A program made the position numbers and the translations under genes. From contig NZ_CP015418.1 in NCBI RefSeq assembly GCF_001633165.1, positions 901,501-965,500 of the forward strand: a stretch of 64,000 nucleotides of DNA. The letters run 5' to 3'. Shown here piece by piece: positions 9,001 to 19,657 of this stretch; within the stretch, counting starts at the first letter, position 1, and each line of letters starts with the position of its first letter. The notes under the pieces were generated by a model. The model ran no database searches, was not told where the DNA came from, and saw only the letters and a list, made by a program, of their open reading frames with translations. Source of the stretch: Rhodovulum sulfidophilum DSM 1374. GTDB lineage: Bacteria > Pseudomonadota > Alphaproteobacteria > Rhodobacterales > Rhodobacteraceae.

Positions 9001-11494
9001 TGACTGGCCGGGTGAGGCTGCGTTCGACCGGGCGGCCCGAGCCTTCGGACAGGCGCAGGGTGATCCGGGCCTCGACCGGCTTGCCCTCGGCCTTGAGGGC
9101 GGGCAGCGTCAGCCCGATCTGGGCCTGGCCCGCCGCATCGGTGCGGCCCGCGCCCACGATCAGGGCCATTGCGGGTGCTATCTCGGTATCGTAGCGGCCG
9201 AAGACGAAGCCGGGATAGTCGGGCAGACCGGCGGCGGCGGCCAGTCGCACCTCGCCCTCGATGGGCAGATCGGCCCCCGGCGCTCCGAACAGATAGCGTG
9301 CCTCGACCGACAGAAGCGGCGGGGCGGCGGGGTCGATGGGTGCCTCGGGCAGGCCGAGCTCGAAGTCGATCCGTTCGGGCAGGAAATCCTCGACCAGGAT
9401 CCTGGCCGAGGCCAGCGCGGGGGCCTCGGGATCGGCATATAGATCGAGCGTCCAGGTGCCGCGCGGTGCGGTTCCGGCGATGTCGAGGTCGAAGACATGG
9501 CCGCCCGCGATGCCGCCCGGCGACAGCTGGCGGGCATGTTCCAGCCCGTCGGGGCGCGACAGGATCGCGGTCAGCGGCAGATCGGCGATGGCCTCGGCGC
9601 GGTCGTCGCGGGCCAGCGCGGTCGCATGAACGGTCTCGCCGGTGCGGTAGGCGCCGCGATCGGTGGTCAGGAAGACATCGATGGGCGGCGCGGGCTCGCG
9701 GCCCTCGACGCCCCGGTCCGAGAGGTCGAATTCGGGATCGGTCAGCGACAGGAAGGCGATGTCTTCGGTTCCGTCCTCGGCGGTCAGCATGGCGGGGGCG
9801 GCGCCCGCGCGTCCGCGCGTGAGCCCGGGTTCGAACCGGGCATAGCCCTGCGCGTCGGTCATCGCGGTGCCCAGCACCGCATTCGCGCGGGACAGAAGCG
9901 AGACCTTGATCCCGGCCTTCGGTTCGGCACTGCCAAGCGCGCGCACGAAGACATGCAGCCCGTCGGTGCCGCTCATGCTGGCAAGCCCCAGATCGGACAG
10001 CACGAACCACTGGGTCGCGGCGGGCATCTCATAGGGGTCCTCGCCCGGGATCGCGGCGCTCAGCGCGTAAACCCCGGCCGGCTGGCCCGCCAGCGCCTCG
10101 TTCAGCGGCAGCCGGGTGGTCACGTCGCGGTTCAGATCGCTCCCGACCTCGGCATGGCCCGACCAGACCTTCCGGGCCAGATCGGTCGAGACGGCCTCTT
10201 CCTGCCAGGGCGAGATCGCCTGTCCGAAATAGCCGTCCTGCACCGACCGCAGCAGGTTCCGGTCGGACATCCGGTAAAGCGTCAGATCGAGCCGGTCGGA
10301 ATTGACGGTCACGACCGGCAGCGCGGTGCCGCCAGCCTTCGGCAGCACATAGGCGCGGCCCGGGAACCGCACCGAGGGGCTGCGGTCGCGTACATACTGG
10401 GTCAGCGTCACCGGCTTTGCCAGCGTCTCGCCGCTTGCGGCGGGCAGCCCGCTGCGCAAGGTCAGCCGGTAGCTTTCGCCATGGCTCAGCCCCTCGACGC
10501 AAAGCCGCCGGTCCTCGACGGTGACGGCCAGGCCCGGGTCGGGCAATTGCACGAAGGGGGCGTAGTCGGTCCCGGCCTTGACCAGATCCTCGGAGAATTC
10601 GGCGCAGATCCGGGGCCGGGCGGCATCGCTTTCGACCACGGTGTCGGTGATCCGGAAGCCGTATTTGCCGATGGCGTCCTCCAGCCGCGCCTGCAAACCG
10701 TCCCGGGGCGCGAGGGTCTGTGCCAGCCGCAGCGCCGGGATCATGTCGCGGCCACGGCCCAGATCCTCGAGCGCGCCCGCCATCACCCCGAGCGCGCGGG
10801 CGCGGAGCGCCGGGGTCCCGCCGCGCAGATAGGCGTTGACCGACGCCGACAGCGCCGCGGCGCGGGCCCGTCGCCGGGCAGCCCTGTCCTCGGGCGAGAG
10901 CGCGGCGGTGGCGGCGGCATAGTCCGCCCAAGCGGCGGCATCGTCGCTCAGCGCGACCGCGGCGCCCAGCAGTCGGCGCGCCTCGGCCGGCCGGTTCGCG
11001 GCGCGGGCAGAGGCTGCCGCGCGGTGCAGCTCGTCGAGGGTGGCGCCGTCGACCGGATGGTCCTGCGGAAGCTTCTCGGCCTGCGCGCGGGCCTCGGCCA
11101 GATCGCGGTCGCGCAAGAAGTCGAGCTCGGCGGCGCGTGTCGGGGCGGCGGCGAGGGTCGCCGGGTCGGTCGCCACGATCCGGGCCGAGACGGCGCCGGC
11201 ATAGGGCGTGGGGGCCTCGGCCCGGGCCTTGGGGAAACAGGCGCTCGAGCGGGCGTTGAAGGTGAAGGCGGCGCAGCGCGTGTCGCTCAGGCAGGCCCTC
11301 AGGCAGCCGGGCAGGTCGGTATCGAGCAGGGTCCTGAGGTCGCCGCCCGGAAAATCCATGTCGCGCCAGAGCACCGCGCGCCGGTCGGGCAGCGGGTTGT
11401 CGGCGGAGGCGGCTACCGATTGCGCCGCGGCGCCGCCTGCCAGGGTCGCAAGGACGGTGATGGCAAGGGCCATGAGGGCGGCGGAACGGGCCAT
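6014..11494 (-). CDS. Alpha-2-macroglobulin family protein with thioester and N-terminal PAN domain
   Basis: This 1826-residue exported protein has a cleavable signal (MARSAALMALAITVLATLAGGAAA). A Cys-rich PAN/Apple-like module follows at about residues 38-100 (CLRACLSDTRCAAF, ACFPKA), then a helical segment, serial MG beta-sandwich domains, a bait region and the thioester domain. The thioester motif is intact: YGCTEQ with Cys1380 and Gln1383. Bacterial members trap attacking proteases in the periplasm. Family members often lack the signal-peptide lipobox; none is obvious here. The ATG at 11494 follows GGAGG. It is coupled to pbpC downstream. It is longer than E. coli YfhM (about 1650 residues), mainly because of the N-terminal PAN and helical part. 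Confidence 0.92.
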   Translation of the reverse strand: MARSAALMALAITVLATLAGGAAAQSVAASADNPLPDRRAVLWRDMDFPGGDLRTLLDTDLPGCLRACLSDTRCAAFTFNARSSACFPKARAEAPTPYAGAVSARIVATDPATLAAAPTRAAELDFLRDRDLAEARAQAEKLPQDHPVDGATLDELHRAAASARAANRPAEARRLLGAAVALSDDAAAWADYAAATAALSPEDRAARRRARAAALSASVNAYLRGGTPALRARALGVMAGALEDLGRGRDMIPALRLAQTLAPRDGLQARLEDAIGKYGFRITDTVVESDAARPRICAEFSEDLVKAGTDYAPFVQLPDPGLAVTVEDRRLCVEGLSHGESYRLTLRSGLPAASGETLAKPVTLTQYVRDRSPSVRFPGRAYVLPKAGGTALPVVTVNSDRLDLTLYRMSDRNLLRSVQDGYFGQAISPWQEEAVSTDLARKVWSGHAEVGSDLNRDVTTRLPLNEALAGQPAGVYALSAAIPGEDPYEMPAATQWFVLSDLGLASMSGTDGLHVFVRALGSAEPKAGIKVSLLSRANAVLGTAMTDAQGYARFEPGLTRGRAGAAPAMLTAEDGTEDIAFLSLTDPEFDLSDRGVEGREPAPPIDVFLTTDRGAYRTGETVHATALARDDRAEAIADLPLTAILSRPDGLEHARQLSPGGIAGGHVFDLDIAGTAPRGTWTLDLYADPEAPALASARILVEDFLPERIDFELGLPEAPIDPAAPPLLSVEARYLFGAPGADLPIEGEVRLAAAAGLPDYPGFVFGRYDTEIAPAMALIVGAGRTDAAGQAQIGLTLPALKAEGKPVEARITLRLSEGSGRPVERSLTRPVKPSGPMVGIKPRFDGDLPEGAEAGFDLIALGADGQPENTPLHWALNRVETRYQWYRVDDDWKWEPITSRERISEGETRPEDGRASIAVPVRWGRYELVAERREGAWAEAAVAFEAGWYAPADASTTPDMLELSLDKPAYRPGETATLRIVPRQPGKGLVTVMSNRLIDMVPVDLTEGENVIRLPVTDDWGAGAYVAATLIRPMDLPAGHNPTRALGLAHATVDPGPHRLSAAFEVPAEAGPRQPLDIALKVGGIAPGETAYATIAAVDLGILNVTGFASPDPDGHYFGQRKLGMGLRDVYGRLIDGLNGAMGTVRSGGDSTAGMRRQAPPPTEELVALFSGPVTVGEDGIAHARLDIPAFNGTLRLMAVAWSPTGVGQAEADILIRDPVVVTASLPRFLAPGDESRLLLELVHAEGPAGRMPLSVTAEGVTLDPATIPEAVELARGGKTALSIPITAGAPGVQHVKVALSTPDGKRLTRTLTLPVEVTDPEIMRRSRFTLADGQSFTADDALFADMRPGTGRATLALGPVARLDAAGLLASLDRYPYGCTEQVTSQALPLLYLDQLAEALGLGTRAHLADRLDRAVTEVLANQSPSGGFGLWAPGSGDFWLDAYVTDFLSRARAQGVAVPDRAFGMALDNLRNRVNYAPDFDSGGEDIAYALMVLAREGRAAMADLRYYADTRAGAFATPLAAGQLGAALAAYGAPTRADRMFARAARMMAGRMGRDEPPVWRSDYGTDLRDAAGLLTLAVAAGSSVVDRDALTGYLAATDRPLSTQEASWMLLATHELIDRPGTATGGGGFTLNGAPLTGPLVRLLAPGDGPAVLGNDSGRPETLTVTSFGVPEMPGPAGGNGYAISRRHYTLEGDPVTLDAVPQGTRIVTVLEVTPFSDDRARLMVADPIPAGFEIDNPNLLRAGDIRALDWLGTTAEVRHSEARQDRFLAAIDWGSSDPFRLAYILRATAPGSYRAPAASVEDMYRPDRRAWSDTSRASVTP

Positions 11495-11631
11495 CTTGGC
11501 CTCCTTGTCAGGCTGAAATCATGCGGATGCTGGCACGTCCTGCGCGCAGTTTGCAAGGATTCCCGCCCGCGTTAATCGCCTGTTCATGCTGGCGCGGCCA
11601 ATACCGGAGAAACGGGATCAGGGGGTCCGGA

Positions 11632-14187
11632 ATGGATCTTCACGACAAGCTGGCCAGAGAGCGTCGCGCCCGCCTGGCGGCAGAACGTCTGCTGGAACGC
11701 AAAAGCCGCGAGCTGTTCGACGCGAACCGCAGGCTCGCGCTGCAGGCCCGTGCCCTGTCCGAAGAGGTCGACCAGACCCGCCAGGCCGCCGACGAGCTGC
11801 GCGGCTGCAATGACAAGGTGATGACCGAGCTGGCCGAGGTCTCGAAGGCCTTCACCGTCGCCAAGCAGCGGCTCTGGGACTCGCTTGAAACCGTCAGGGA
11901 CGGCTTTGCGCTGTTCGGTGCAGACGACCGGCTGGTGATCGGCAACAAGGCCTTCTTCGATCTGTTCGAGGGGCTCGAGGAGGTCATCCCCGGCATCCGC
12001 TATGACGAGATCATCCGGCTGGCGGTCGAGGAGGGGGTGTTCGACATCGGCCAGGAACGGCCACAGGAATATGCCGAGACCCTGCTGTCGCGCTGGCATC
12101 TCGATCCGGTGCCCCCGCGCGTGGTCCGGCTCTGGACCGGCGAATATCTCAAGCTGACCGACCGCCGCACGCCCTCGGGCGACATGGTCTGTCTTGCGAT
12201 CAACATCACCGACATGATGCGGATGTGGGCCGCGCTCGAGGCGATCCCCGACGCCTTCGTGCTGTACGATGCCGAGGACCGTCTGGTGATGTGCAACGAC
12301 CGCTACCGCGAGTTCTATGCCGAAAGCGCCCAGGCGATGGTTCCGGGCGCGCGGTTCGAGGACATCCTGCGCCAGGGGCTGGCAAATGGTCAGTATCCCG
12401 AGGCGGTCGGGCGCGAGGAAGACTGGCTGACCGAACGGCTGGTCAACCACCAGAAGGCCAGCAGCCCGGTCGAGCAACGCCTTGCCGACGGGCGCTGGCT
12501 GCGCATCTTCGAACAGCGCACCCCCGATGGCGGCATCGTCGGGCTCCGGGTCGACATCACCGAGCAGAAGCGTCAGCAGGAGGCGCTTGAACAGGCCCGT
12601 GTCGCCGCCGAGGCCGCGAACCGTGCCAAGTCGGCCTTCCTGGCCAATATGAGCCACGAGCTGCGCACGCCGATGAACGGGGTCGTCGGCATGGCCGAGA
12701 TCCTGTGCGAGACCGAGATGTCCGAGGAACAGCGGCTTTACGCCCATACCATCCGCGAATCGGGCGAGGCGCTGCTGGGGCTTCTCAACGATGTGCTCGA
12801 CTATTCGAAGATCGAGGCCGACAAGCTGACCCTGAACCCCGCCCCCTTCGATCTGGAACGGATCATCCATGAGGTGGTCACGCTGTTGCAGGCCCCGGCG
12901 CGGGACAAGCGGCTCGACATGCTGATCGACTACGACATCTTCCTGCCGACCCGCTTCATCGGCGACGGGGCGCGGCTGCGTCAGATCCTGACCAATCTCG
13001 TCGGCAATGCGGTCAAGTTCACCGAAGAGGGCCATGTGCTGGTGCGGGTGGTCGGTTTCGAGGATGCGTCGGGCCGCTACCAGATTCACCTGATCGTCGA
13101 GGATAGCGGGATCGGCATCGCGCCTGACCTGCAGGAGCATATCTTCGGCGAGTTCAACCAGGTCGACGACCAGGAGAACCGCAAGTTCGAGGGGACCGGG
13201 CTGGGGCTGGCCATCACCAAGCGGCTGATCGAGATGATGGAGGGAGAGATCTGGCTGGTCTCCGGAAAGGGCGAGGGCGCCTGTTTCGGCATCCGCCTGA
13301 CGCTGCCGGTCTGCGAGGAGGCCGACGCGCTTCCGGCCGCGCCCGCGACCCGTGCCCGGCGCGTTCTGGTCGTCGACGATCAGGAGGTGAACCGCACCAT
13401 TCTCGAACGTCAGCTCGGCCAGCTCGGGCTGGAGGTCGTCAGCCATATCTGCGGCGAGCTGGCGCTGCAGGAGACAGGACGCTTCGATCTAGTGGTCACC
13501 GATCACCGCATGCCCGGCATGGACGGCATGTCCCTGGCCCGTGCCCTGCGCGATGGCGGCTATGACGGCCCGATCCTGATGCTGTCCTCGAACCCGACGC
13601 GGATGCGGGCGGCCGACGATCCGGTCGCCAGCGGGGTCGATCTCGTGCTGCAGAAGCCGCTCCTGCGCCGGGCGCTCTACGAGGCGGTGGCCCAGCTCGC
13701 GCCGCCCGCGGCGGGGCAACCGGCCCGGCTGCCTGCCCCTCCGGCCCCGGCCGGGGCGCCGGTCGCCCCTGACGCGGTCCCGATGCGGATTCTGGCGGCG
13801 GAGGACAACCGCACCAACCGGCTGGTCCTAGAAAAGATGCTGGACGGGCTCGCGCTCGACATCCGCTTCGTGAAGGATGGCGACGAGGCGGTGGCGGCCT
13901 TCTCCGAAGCCCGGCCCGACCTGATCCTGATGGATATCTCGATGCCCGGCTGCGACGGCAAGGAGGCGACCCGCCGGATCCGCGCGCTCGAGGCCGGATC
14001 GGATCTCGCCCCGGTGCCGGTGGTGGCGCTGACCGCGCATGCGATGATCGACGATGTCGACGCGATCCTCGCGGCCGGGCTGAACGGCTGTTTGACCAAG
14101 CCGCTGCGCAAGGCCGAGATCGTCGAGACGCTAGAGGCCTACCGCCCCGATGGCTGCCTGCCGATCCGGATGGCGGGCACGGGCTGA
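11632..14187 (+). CDS. Hybrid sensor histidine kinase with two PAS-type and two receiver domains
   Basis: The protein has 851 residues. An N-terminal charged coiled coil (about 1-70) is followed by two PAS-like domains (about 85-200 and 205-310). The HisKA dimerisation helix has His342 in FLANMSHELRTPMNG. The HATPase domain has GNAVKFT, DSGIGIAP and FEGTGLGLAI. Receiver 1 has DD...TDHRMPG with Asp624, and receiver 2 has ED...MDISMPG with Asp768. No transmembrane segment is evident, so it is probably a cytoplasmic sensor. No response regulator gene or Hpt protein adjoins it, so its output partner is elsewhere. The ATG at 11632 was chosen because the family begins with this coiled coil; the 37 codons upstream are not family-like. 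Confidence 0.9.
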   Translation: MDLHDKLARERRARLAAERLLERKSRELFDANRRLALQARALSEEVDQTRQAADELRGCNDKVMTELAEVSKAFTVAKQRLWDSLETVRDGFALFGADDRLVIGNKAFFDLFEGLEEVIPGIRYDEIIRLAVEEGVFDIGQERPQEYAETLLSRWHLDPVPPRVVRLWTGEYLKLTDRRTPSGDMVCLAINITDMMRMWAALEAIPDAFVLYDAEDRLVMCNDRYREFYAESAQAMVPGARFEDILRQGLANGQYPEAVGREEDWLTERLVNHQKASSPVEQRLADGRWLRIFEQRTPDGGIVGLRVDITEQKRQQEALEQARVAAEAANRAKSAFLANMSHELRTPMNGVVGMAEILCETEMSEEQRLYAHTIRESGEALLGLLNDVLDYSKIEADKLTLNPAPFDLERIIHEVVTLLQAPARDKRLDMLIDYDIFLPTRFIGDGARLRQILTNLVGNAVKFTEEGHVLVRVVGFEDASGRYQIHLIVEDSGIGIAPDLQEHIFGEFNQVDDQENRKFEGTGLGLAITKRLIEMMEGEIWLVSGKGEGACFGIRLTLPVCEEADALPAAPATRARRVLVVDDQEVNRTILERQLGQLGLEVVSHICGELALQETGRFDLVVTDHRMPGMDGMSLARALRDGGYDGPILMLSSNPTRMRAADDPVASGVDLVLQKPLLRRALYEAVAQLAPPAAGQPARLPAPPAPAGAPVAPDAVPMRILAAEDNRTNRLVLEKMLDGLALDIRFVKDGDEAVAAFSEARPDLILMDISMPGCDGKEATRRIRALEAGSDLAPVPVVALTAHAMIDDVDAILAAGLNGCLTKPLRKAEIVETLEAYRPDGCLPIRMAGTG

Positions 14188-14210
14188 GCCCCGGCGCGCC
14201 CGGGGCTCAG
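14184..14210. terminator. Bidirectional hairpin shared by two convergent stop codons
   Basis: CTGAGCCCCGG (14184-14194) and CCGGGGCTCAG (14200-14210) form a perfect 11-bp inverted repeat with a 5-base loop. The kinase TGA (14185-14187) lies in the left arm and the yaaA stop (TCA on this strand, 14207-14209) in the right arm. There is no T-run on either side, so termination may need Rho or may be weak. Confidence 0.55.
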
Positions 14211-14986
14211 TCCGCGTCGCTGCCGCGCAGGAAGACCAGGCTGCTCTCATCCGACACGTCGGGCCGGAACCGGTAGCCGCCCGCGTCGAACTCCTTCAGC
14301 GCCTCGGGATCGGTCAGGCCATGTTCGACGATGAAGCGCGCCATCGCGCCGCGCGCCTTCTTGGCGTAGAAGCTGACGATCTTGGGACCCGAGGGCCGTT
14401 CCTCGAAAAACACGGGCGTGACGACCTTGGGTTTCAGCGCGGCCCGGTCGGCGGCGGTGAAATATTCCTTGCTGGCGCAGTTGACCAGAATGTCCGTGCC
14501 CGCTGCCTCGGCCGCGCGGTTCAGCGCCTCGGCGACCCGGTCGCCCCAGAAATCGTACAGGCAGCTGCCGTGCTCGGTCGCCAGACGGCTGCCCATTTCC
14601 AGCCGGTGCGGCTGGATCGCATCGAGCGGGCGCAAGAGCCCGTAAAGCCCCGACAGGATGCGCAGATGGCTCTGGGCAAAGCGCAGGGCGTCGGCATCGA
14701 GCGAGGCGGCGTCGAGCCCGGCATAGGTGTCGCCGTCGAAAAGATGGACGGCCGGTTTCACCGCCTCGGGCGCGGGATCGGCCTGAAACCCCGCGAAGCG
14801 GGCGGCATTGAGGCTGGCGAGGCTGTCGCTGATATGCATGAGCCGCTTGAGCGCGTCGGGCGACAGCTGTGCCGCGACCCCGGCCAGCTGGGTGGCCTCG
14901 GCCTGGAACTCGGGCCGCGTCGTCCCGGCCATCTCGGGGCCGGGCTTTTCGTCAAGCCGTTTGGCGGGCGAAATCACCACAAGCAT
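14207..14986 (-). CDS. yaaA: Peroxide stress protein YaaA
   Basis: The 259 residues show the full-length UPF0246/YaaA pattern: N-terminal MLVVISPAKRLD, central YGLLRPLD and LEMGSR, NCASKEYF, and a late VSFYAKKARGAMARF. In E. coli the OxyR-regulated protein limits intracellular free iron and protects DNA during peroxide stress. It is convergent with the hybrid kinase, and the start lies in a short spacer before the recQ stop. No OxyR site could be identified by eye. Confidence 0.95.
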   Translation of the reverse strand: MLVVISPAKRLDEKPGPEMAGTTRPEFQAEATQLAGVAAQLSPDALKRLMHISDSLASLNAARFAGFQADPAPEAVKPAVHLFDGDTYAGLDAASLDADALRFAQSHLRILSGLYGLLRPLDAIQPHRLEMGSRLATEHGSCLYDFWGDRVAEALNRAAEAAGTDILVNCASKEYFTAADRAALKPKVVTPVFFEERPSGPKIVSFYAKKARGAMARFIVEHGLTDPEALKEFDAGGYRFRPDVSDESSLVFLRGSDAD

Positions 14987-15056
14987 CGGGAACCTCCTGC
15001 ATGTTCGGGGGACTGATAGCAGCCCTGCGGCCGGGGTAAAGGCCCGGGCGGGCCTG

Positions 15057-17144
<2,088 letters not shown>

Positions 17145-17211
17145 CCCACACTAACTGCGGGGGAACAACCCTCGGGGCCCCGCCACCGGAGCCCCGCAAG
17201 CCGTCAGCCCG

Positions 17212-17499
17212 TCAGACGAAGGCCATCATGTTGTTGGCGATGATGATCCGGAGCGCATAGATCGCGATCAGCACGATCAGCGGCGCCAGATCGAGCCCGC
17301 CGGTATCGGGCAGGATGCGGCGCACCGGCGAATAGAGCGGCTCGAGCAGCCGGTTCAGGCCGGACCAGATCTGGCGCACCAGCGGCTGGTAGATGTTGAG
17401 CACGTTGAAGCTGATCAGCCAGGACATGATGATCTGGACGATGATGATGAACCAGACGATGTCGAGGATCAGCAGGAGGATCTGGAACAGAGACAGCAT
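17212..17499 (-). CDS. YggT family membrane protein
   Basis: The 95-residue protein has two hydrophobic segments (about 4-29 and 71-92) flanking the conserved LLEPLYSPVRRILPDTGGLDL region typical of YggT. Family members are small inner-membrane proteins linked to osmotic tolerance or to membrane organisation near division genes. The ATG at 17499 follows an AGGAAAGG-like site. It lies downstream of a divergent thioesterase gene and upstream of recQ on the same strand, with a 67-bp gap. Confidence 0.9.
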   Translation of the reverse strand: MLSLFQILLLILDIVWFIIIVQIIMSWLISFNVLNIYQPLVRQIWSGLNRLLEPLYSPVRRILPDTGGLDLAPLIVLIAIYALRIIIANNMMAFV

Positions 17500-17650
17500 G
17501 GGCAGGCCTTTCCTGGGGCGGTTGCCCCAGAGGTAGGCGGACAGGCGCCCGCGCGCAACGGGCTTTCGGTCACGCTTTCCGTCAGGGGAGACTTGACCCG
17601 GGGTCCGTGTCGCGCGACGCAGGGCTGCCCCAAGCGCGATGGAGCCGCCG

Positions 17651-18184
17651 ATGTATCCGTTCTTCCGCCTCGCCAAGGAACTCTACCTGCACCGCAAGGC
17701 CGAGCCGCTGCCGCTCGACGGCATCCATGTCTCGCGCCATGTCTGCTGGCCCTGGGATCTCGACATGTGGATGGAGCTGAATAACGGGCGCACGCTGACC
17801 CTGCTGGATCTGGGGCGGCTGCCGCTGGCGCAGCGGGTCGGTCTGATCGGCGTGCTGAAACGCGAGCGCTGGGCGCTGACCATGGCCGGGGTCTCGGTGC
17901 GCTACCGCCGCCGGGTGAAGATGTTCGACAGCTTCGAGATCCGCAGCCGCTGCGTCGGCTGGGATGACAAGTTCCTTTATATCGAGCAGGGCATGTGGCG
18001 GCATGGCGACTGCGCCAATCATGCGCTTTACCGCGCGGCGGTGACCGACCGGAACGGCATCGTGCCGACGGCGCGGATGATGGCGGCGATGGGGCTCGCG
18101 CCCGAGACGCCGCCGCTGCCGGGCTGGGTGCAGGCCTGGATCGCGGCCGAGGCAGAGCGGCCCTGGCCGCCGATGACCGACTGA
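17651..18184 (+). CDS. Acyl-CoA thioesterase-like hot-dog protein
   Basis: This roughly 177-residue protein starts MYPFFRLAKELYLHRK and contains the WDLDMWMELNNGRTLTLLDLGR stretch typical of the 4HBT_2/THEM6-like thioesterases annotated in Rhodobacterales. The aspartate in DLDMWMELNNG occupies the hot-dog helix region where catalysis occurs. The start at 17651 is preferred because GGAG lies 6 bases before it; an in-frame ATG at 17639 would add four residues. The substrate is unknown. It is followed by an MFS gene about 110 bp downstream. Confidence 0.8.
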   Translation: MYPFFRLAKELYLHRKAEPLPLDGIHVSRHVCWPWDLDMWMELNNGRTLTLLDLGRLPLAQRVGLIGVLKRERWALTMAGVSVRYRRRVKMFDSFEIRSRCVGWDDKFLYIEQGMWRHGDCANHALYRAAVTDRNGIVPTARMMAAMGLAPETPPLPGWVQAWIAAEAERPWPPMTD

Positions 18185-18292
18185 GCCGGACGCGCCGCCG
18201 GAGACCGGCGAAGACCGGGCGAAGACAGATTGCGGCCGGGGCCGAAAGCCTGTCAGATGCGCGGGTTTCGGGATGGCGCGGGCGGAGAGGCG

Positions 18293-19657
18293 ATGACAGC
18301 GGTGACAGAGGCTGCGGCAGAGCGGCGGATCCGGGGCTGGTGGTTCTATGACTGGGCCAGCCAGCCCTATGCGACGCTTCTGCTGACCTTCATCTTCGCG
18401 CCCTATGTCAAGGACCTGCTGGGCGACGGCTCGGCCGCGCAGGCGGCCTGGGGCTATGGCGTCGGCGCGGCGGGGCTGGTCGTGGCGCTGCTGGCGCCGG
18501 CGCTGGGCGCGGTCGCCGATCGCAGCGGCTACCGGATGCGCTGGATCGTGCTGTTCTCGGGGCTTTACGTGATCGGCGCGGCCGGGCTCTGGTGCGCCGA
18601 TCCGACCGGTTTCAGCCTGCCGCTGGTGCTGTGCTTCTTCGGGCTCGGGCTGGTCGGCATGGAATTCTCGGCGATCTTCGTCAATGCGATGCTGCCCGAG
18701 CTTGGTCCGCGCGCCGAGCTGGGGCGGATCTCGGGCTCGGGCTGGGCCTTCGGCTATGTCGGCGGGCTGATCGCGCTGGTGATCACGCTGGCCTTTCTGG
18801 CCGAGAACGAGACCGGGCGCACGCTGATCGGCCAGCCGCCGGTCTTCGGGCTCGACCCTGCCACCCGCGAGGGCACGCGGGCGGTCGGCCCGTTCGTGGC
18901 CATATGGTACGCGGTCTCGATGATCCCCTTCTTCCTCTGGCTGCGGCTGCCGCGCCGTCCCAGAACCGCGACCGTGGGCCGGGCGCTGGCCGAGGCCCTG
19001 CCCGAGCTAGGCCGGACCCTGAGGCGGCTGCCGCGCACGCCCAGCCTGCTGGCCTATCTGATGTCCTCGATGTTCTACCGCGACGCGCTGAACGGGATGT
19101 ATGTGTTCGGCGGCATCTATGCCGCGGGCGTGCTGGGCTGGTCGGTGGTCGATGTCGGCGTCTTTGGCATCCTCGCGGTGATCGCCGCGGCGGTCTTCGC
19201 CTGGCTCGGTGGCCGGGCCGACCGCCGTTTCGGCCCGAAGCCGGTGATCGCGGTCTGCCTGGTGACGCTGATCGCGGCGGCGGTGCTGGCGATCTCGATC
19301 TCGCGCGAGGCGGTGCTGTGGCTGCCGGTCGCCCCGGGCTCGGCCCTGCCAGACATCGCCTATTACGCGGTCGGCGCGATCATCGGCGCGGCCGGCGGCG
19401 CGATGCAGAGCGCGAGCCGCACGATGATGGTGCGCCAGGCCAACCCCGCGCGGATGACCGAGAGCTTCGGGCTTTACGCGCTGTCGGGAAAGGCGACGAG
19501 CTTTCTCGCGCCGATGTCGATCGGGCTGGTGACCGATCTGAGCGGCTCTCAGCCCGCGGGGATTGTGCCTCTGGTTGTGCTTTTCCTGCTGGGGCTGGGT
19601 CTGCTAGGCTTCGTCCGGGCAGAGGGAGAACGGACGGAACGATGGCACGCACCCTGA
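18293..19657 (+). CDS. MFS transporter of the UMF1/Atg22-like family
   Basis: The 454-residue integral membrane protein has about 12 hydrophobic segments. Its opening RRIRGWWFYDWASQPYATLLLTFIFAPY is the signature of the UMF1 (Atg22-like) branch. ADRSGYRMR between early helices is the MFS loop 2-3 motif. GGRADRRFGPKPV is the equivalent in the second half. The substrate is unknown; eukaryotic relatives export amino acids from vacuoles. The ATG at 18293 has GGAGAGG just upstream. Its 3' end overlaps the mepA start by 16 bases. Confidence 0.88.
   Translation: MTAVTEAAAERRIRGWWFYDWASQPYATLLLTFIFAPYVKDLLGDGSAAQAAWGYGVGAAGLVVALLAPALGAVADRSGYRMRWIVLFSGLYVIGAAGLWCADPTGFSLPLVLCFFGLGLVGMEFSAIFVNAMLPELGPRAELGRISGSGWAFGYVGGLIALVITLAFLAENETGRTLIGQPPVFGLDPATREGTRAVGPFVAIWYAVSMIPFFLWLRLPRRPRTATVGRALAEALPELGRTLRRLPRTPSLLAYLMSSMFYRDALNGMYVFGGIYAAGVLGWSVVDVGVFGILAVIAAAVFAWLGGRADRRFGPKPVIAVCLVTLIAAAVLAISISREAVLWLPVAPGSALPDIAYYAVGAIIGAAGGAMQSASRTMMVRQANPARMTESFGLYALSGKATSFLAPMSIGLVTDLSGSQPAGIVPLVVLFLLGLGLLGFVRAEGERTERWHAP

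Noticed and set aside
9497..11575. A 692-codon plus-strand frame opposite the alpha-2-macroglobulin gene
   Set aside because: GC-rich antisense shadow; the opposite strand has signal peptide, PAN and MG domains and the thioester motif.
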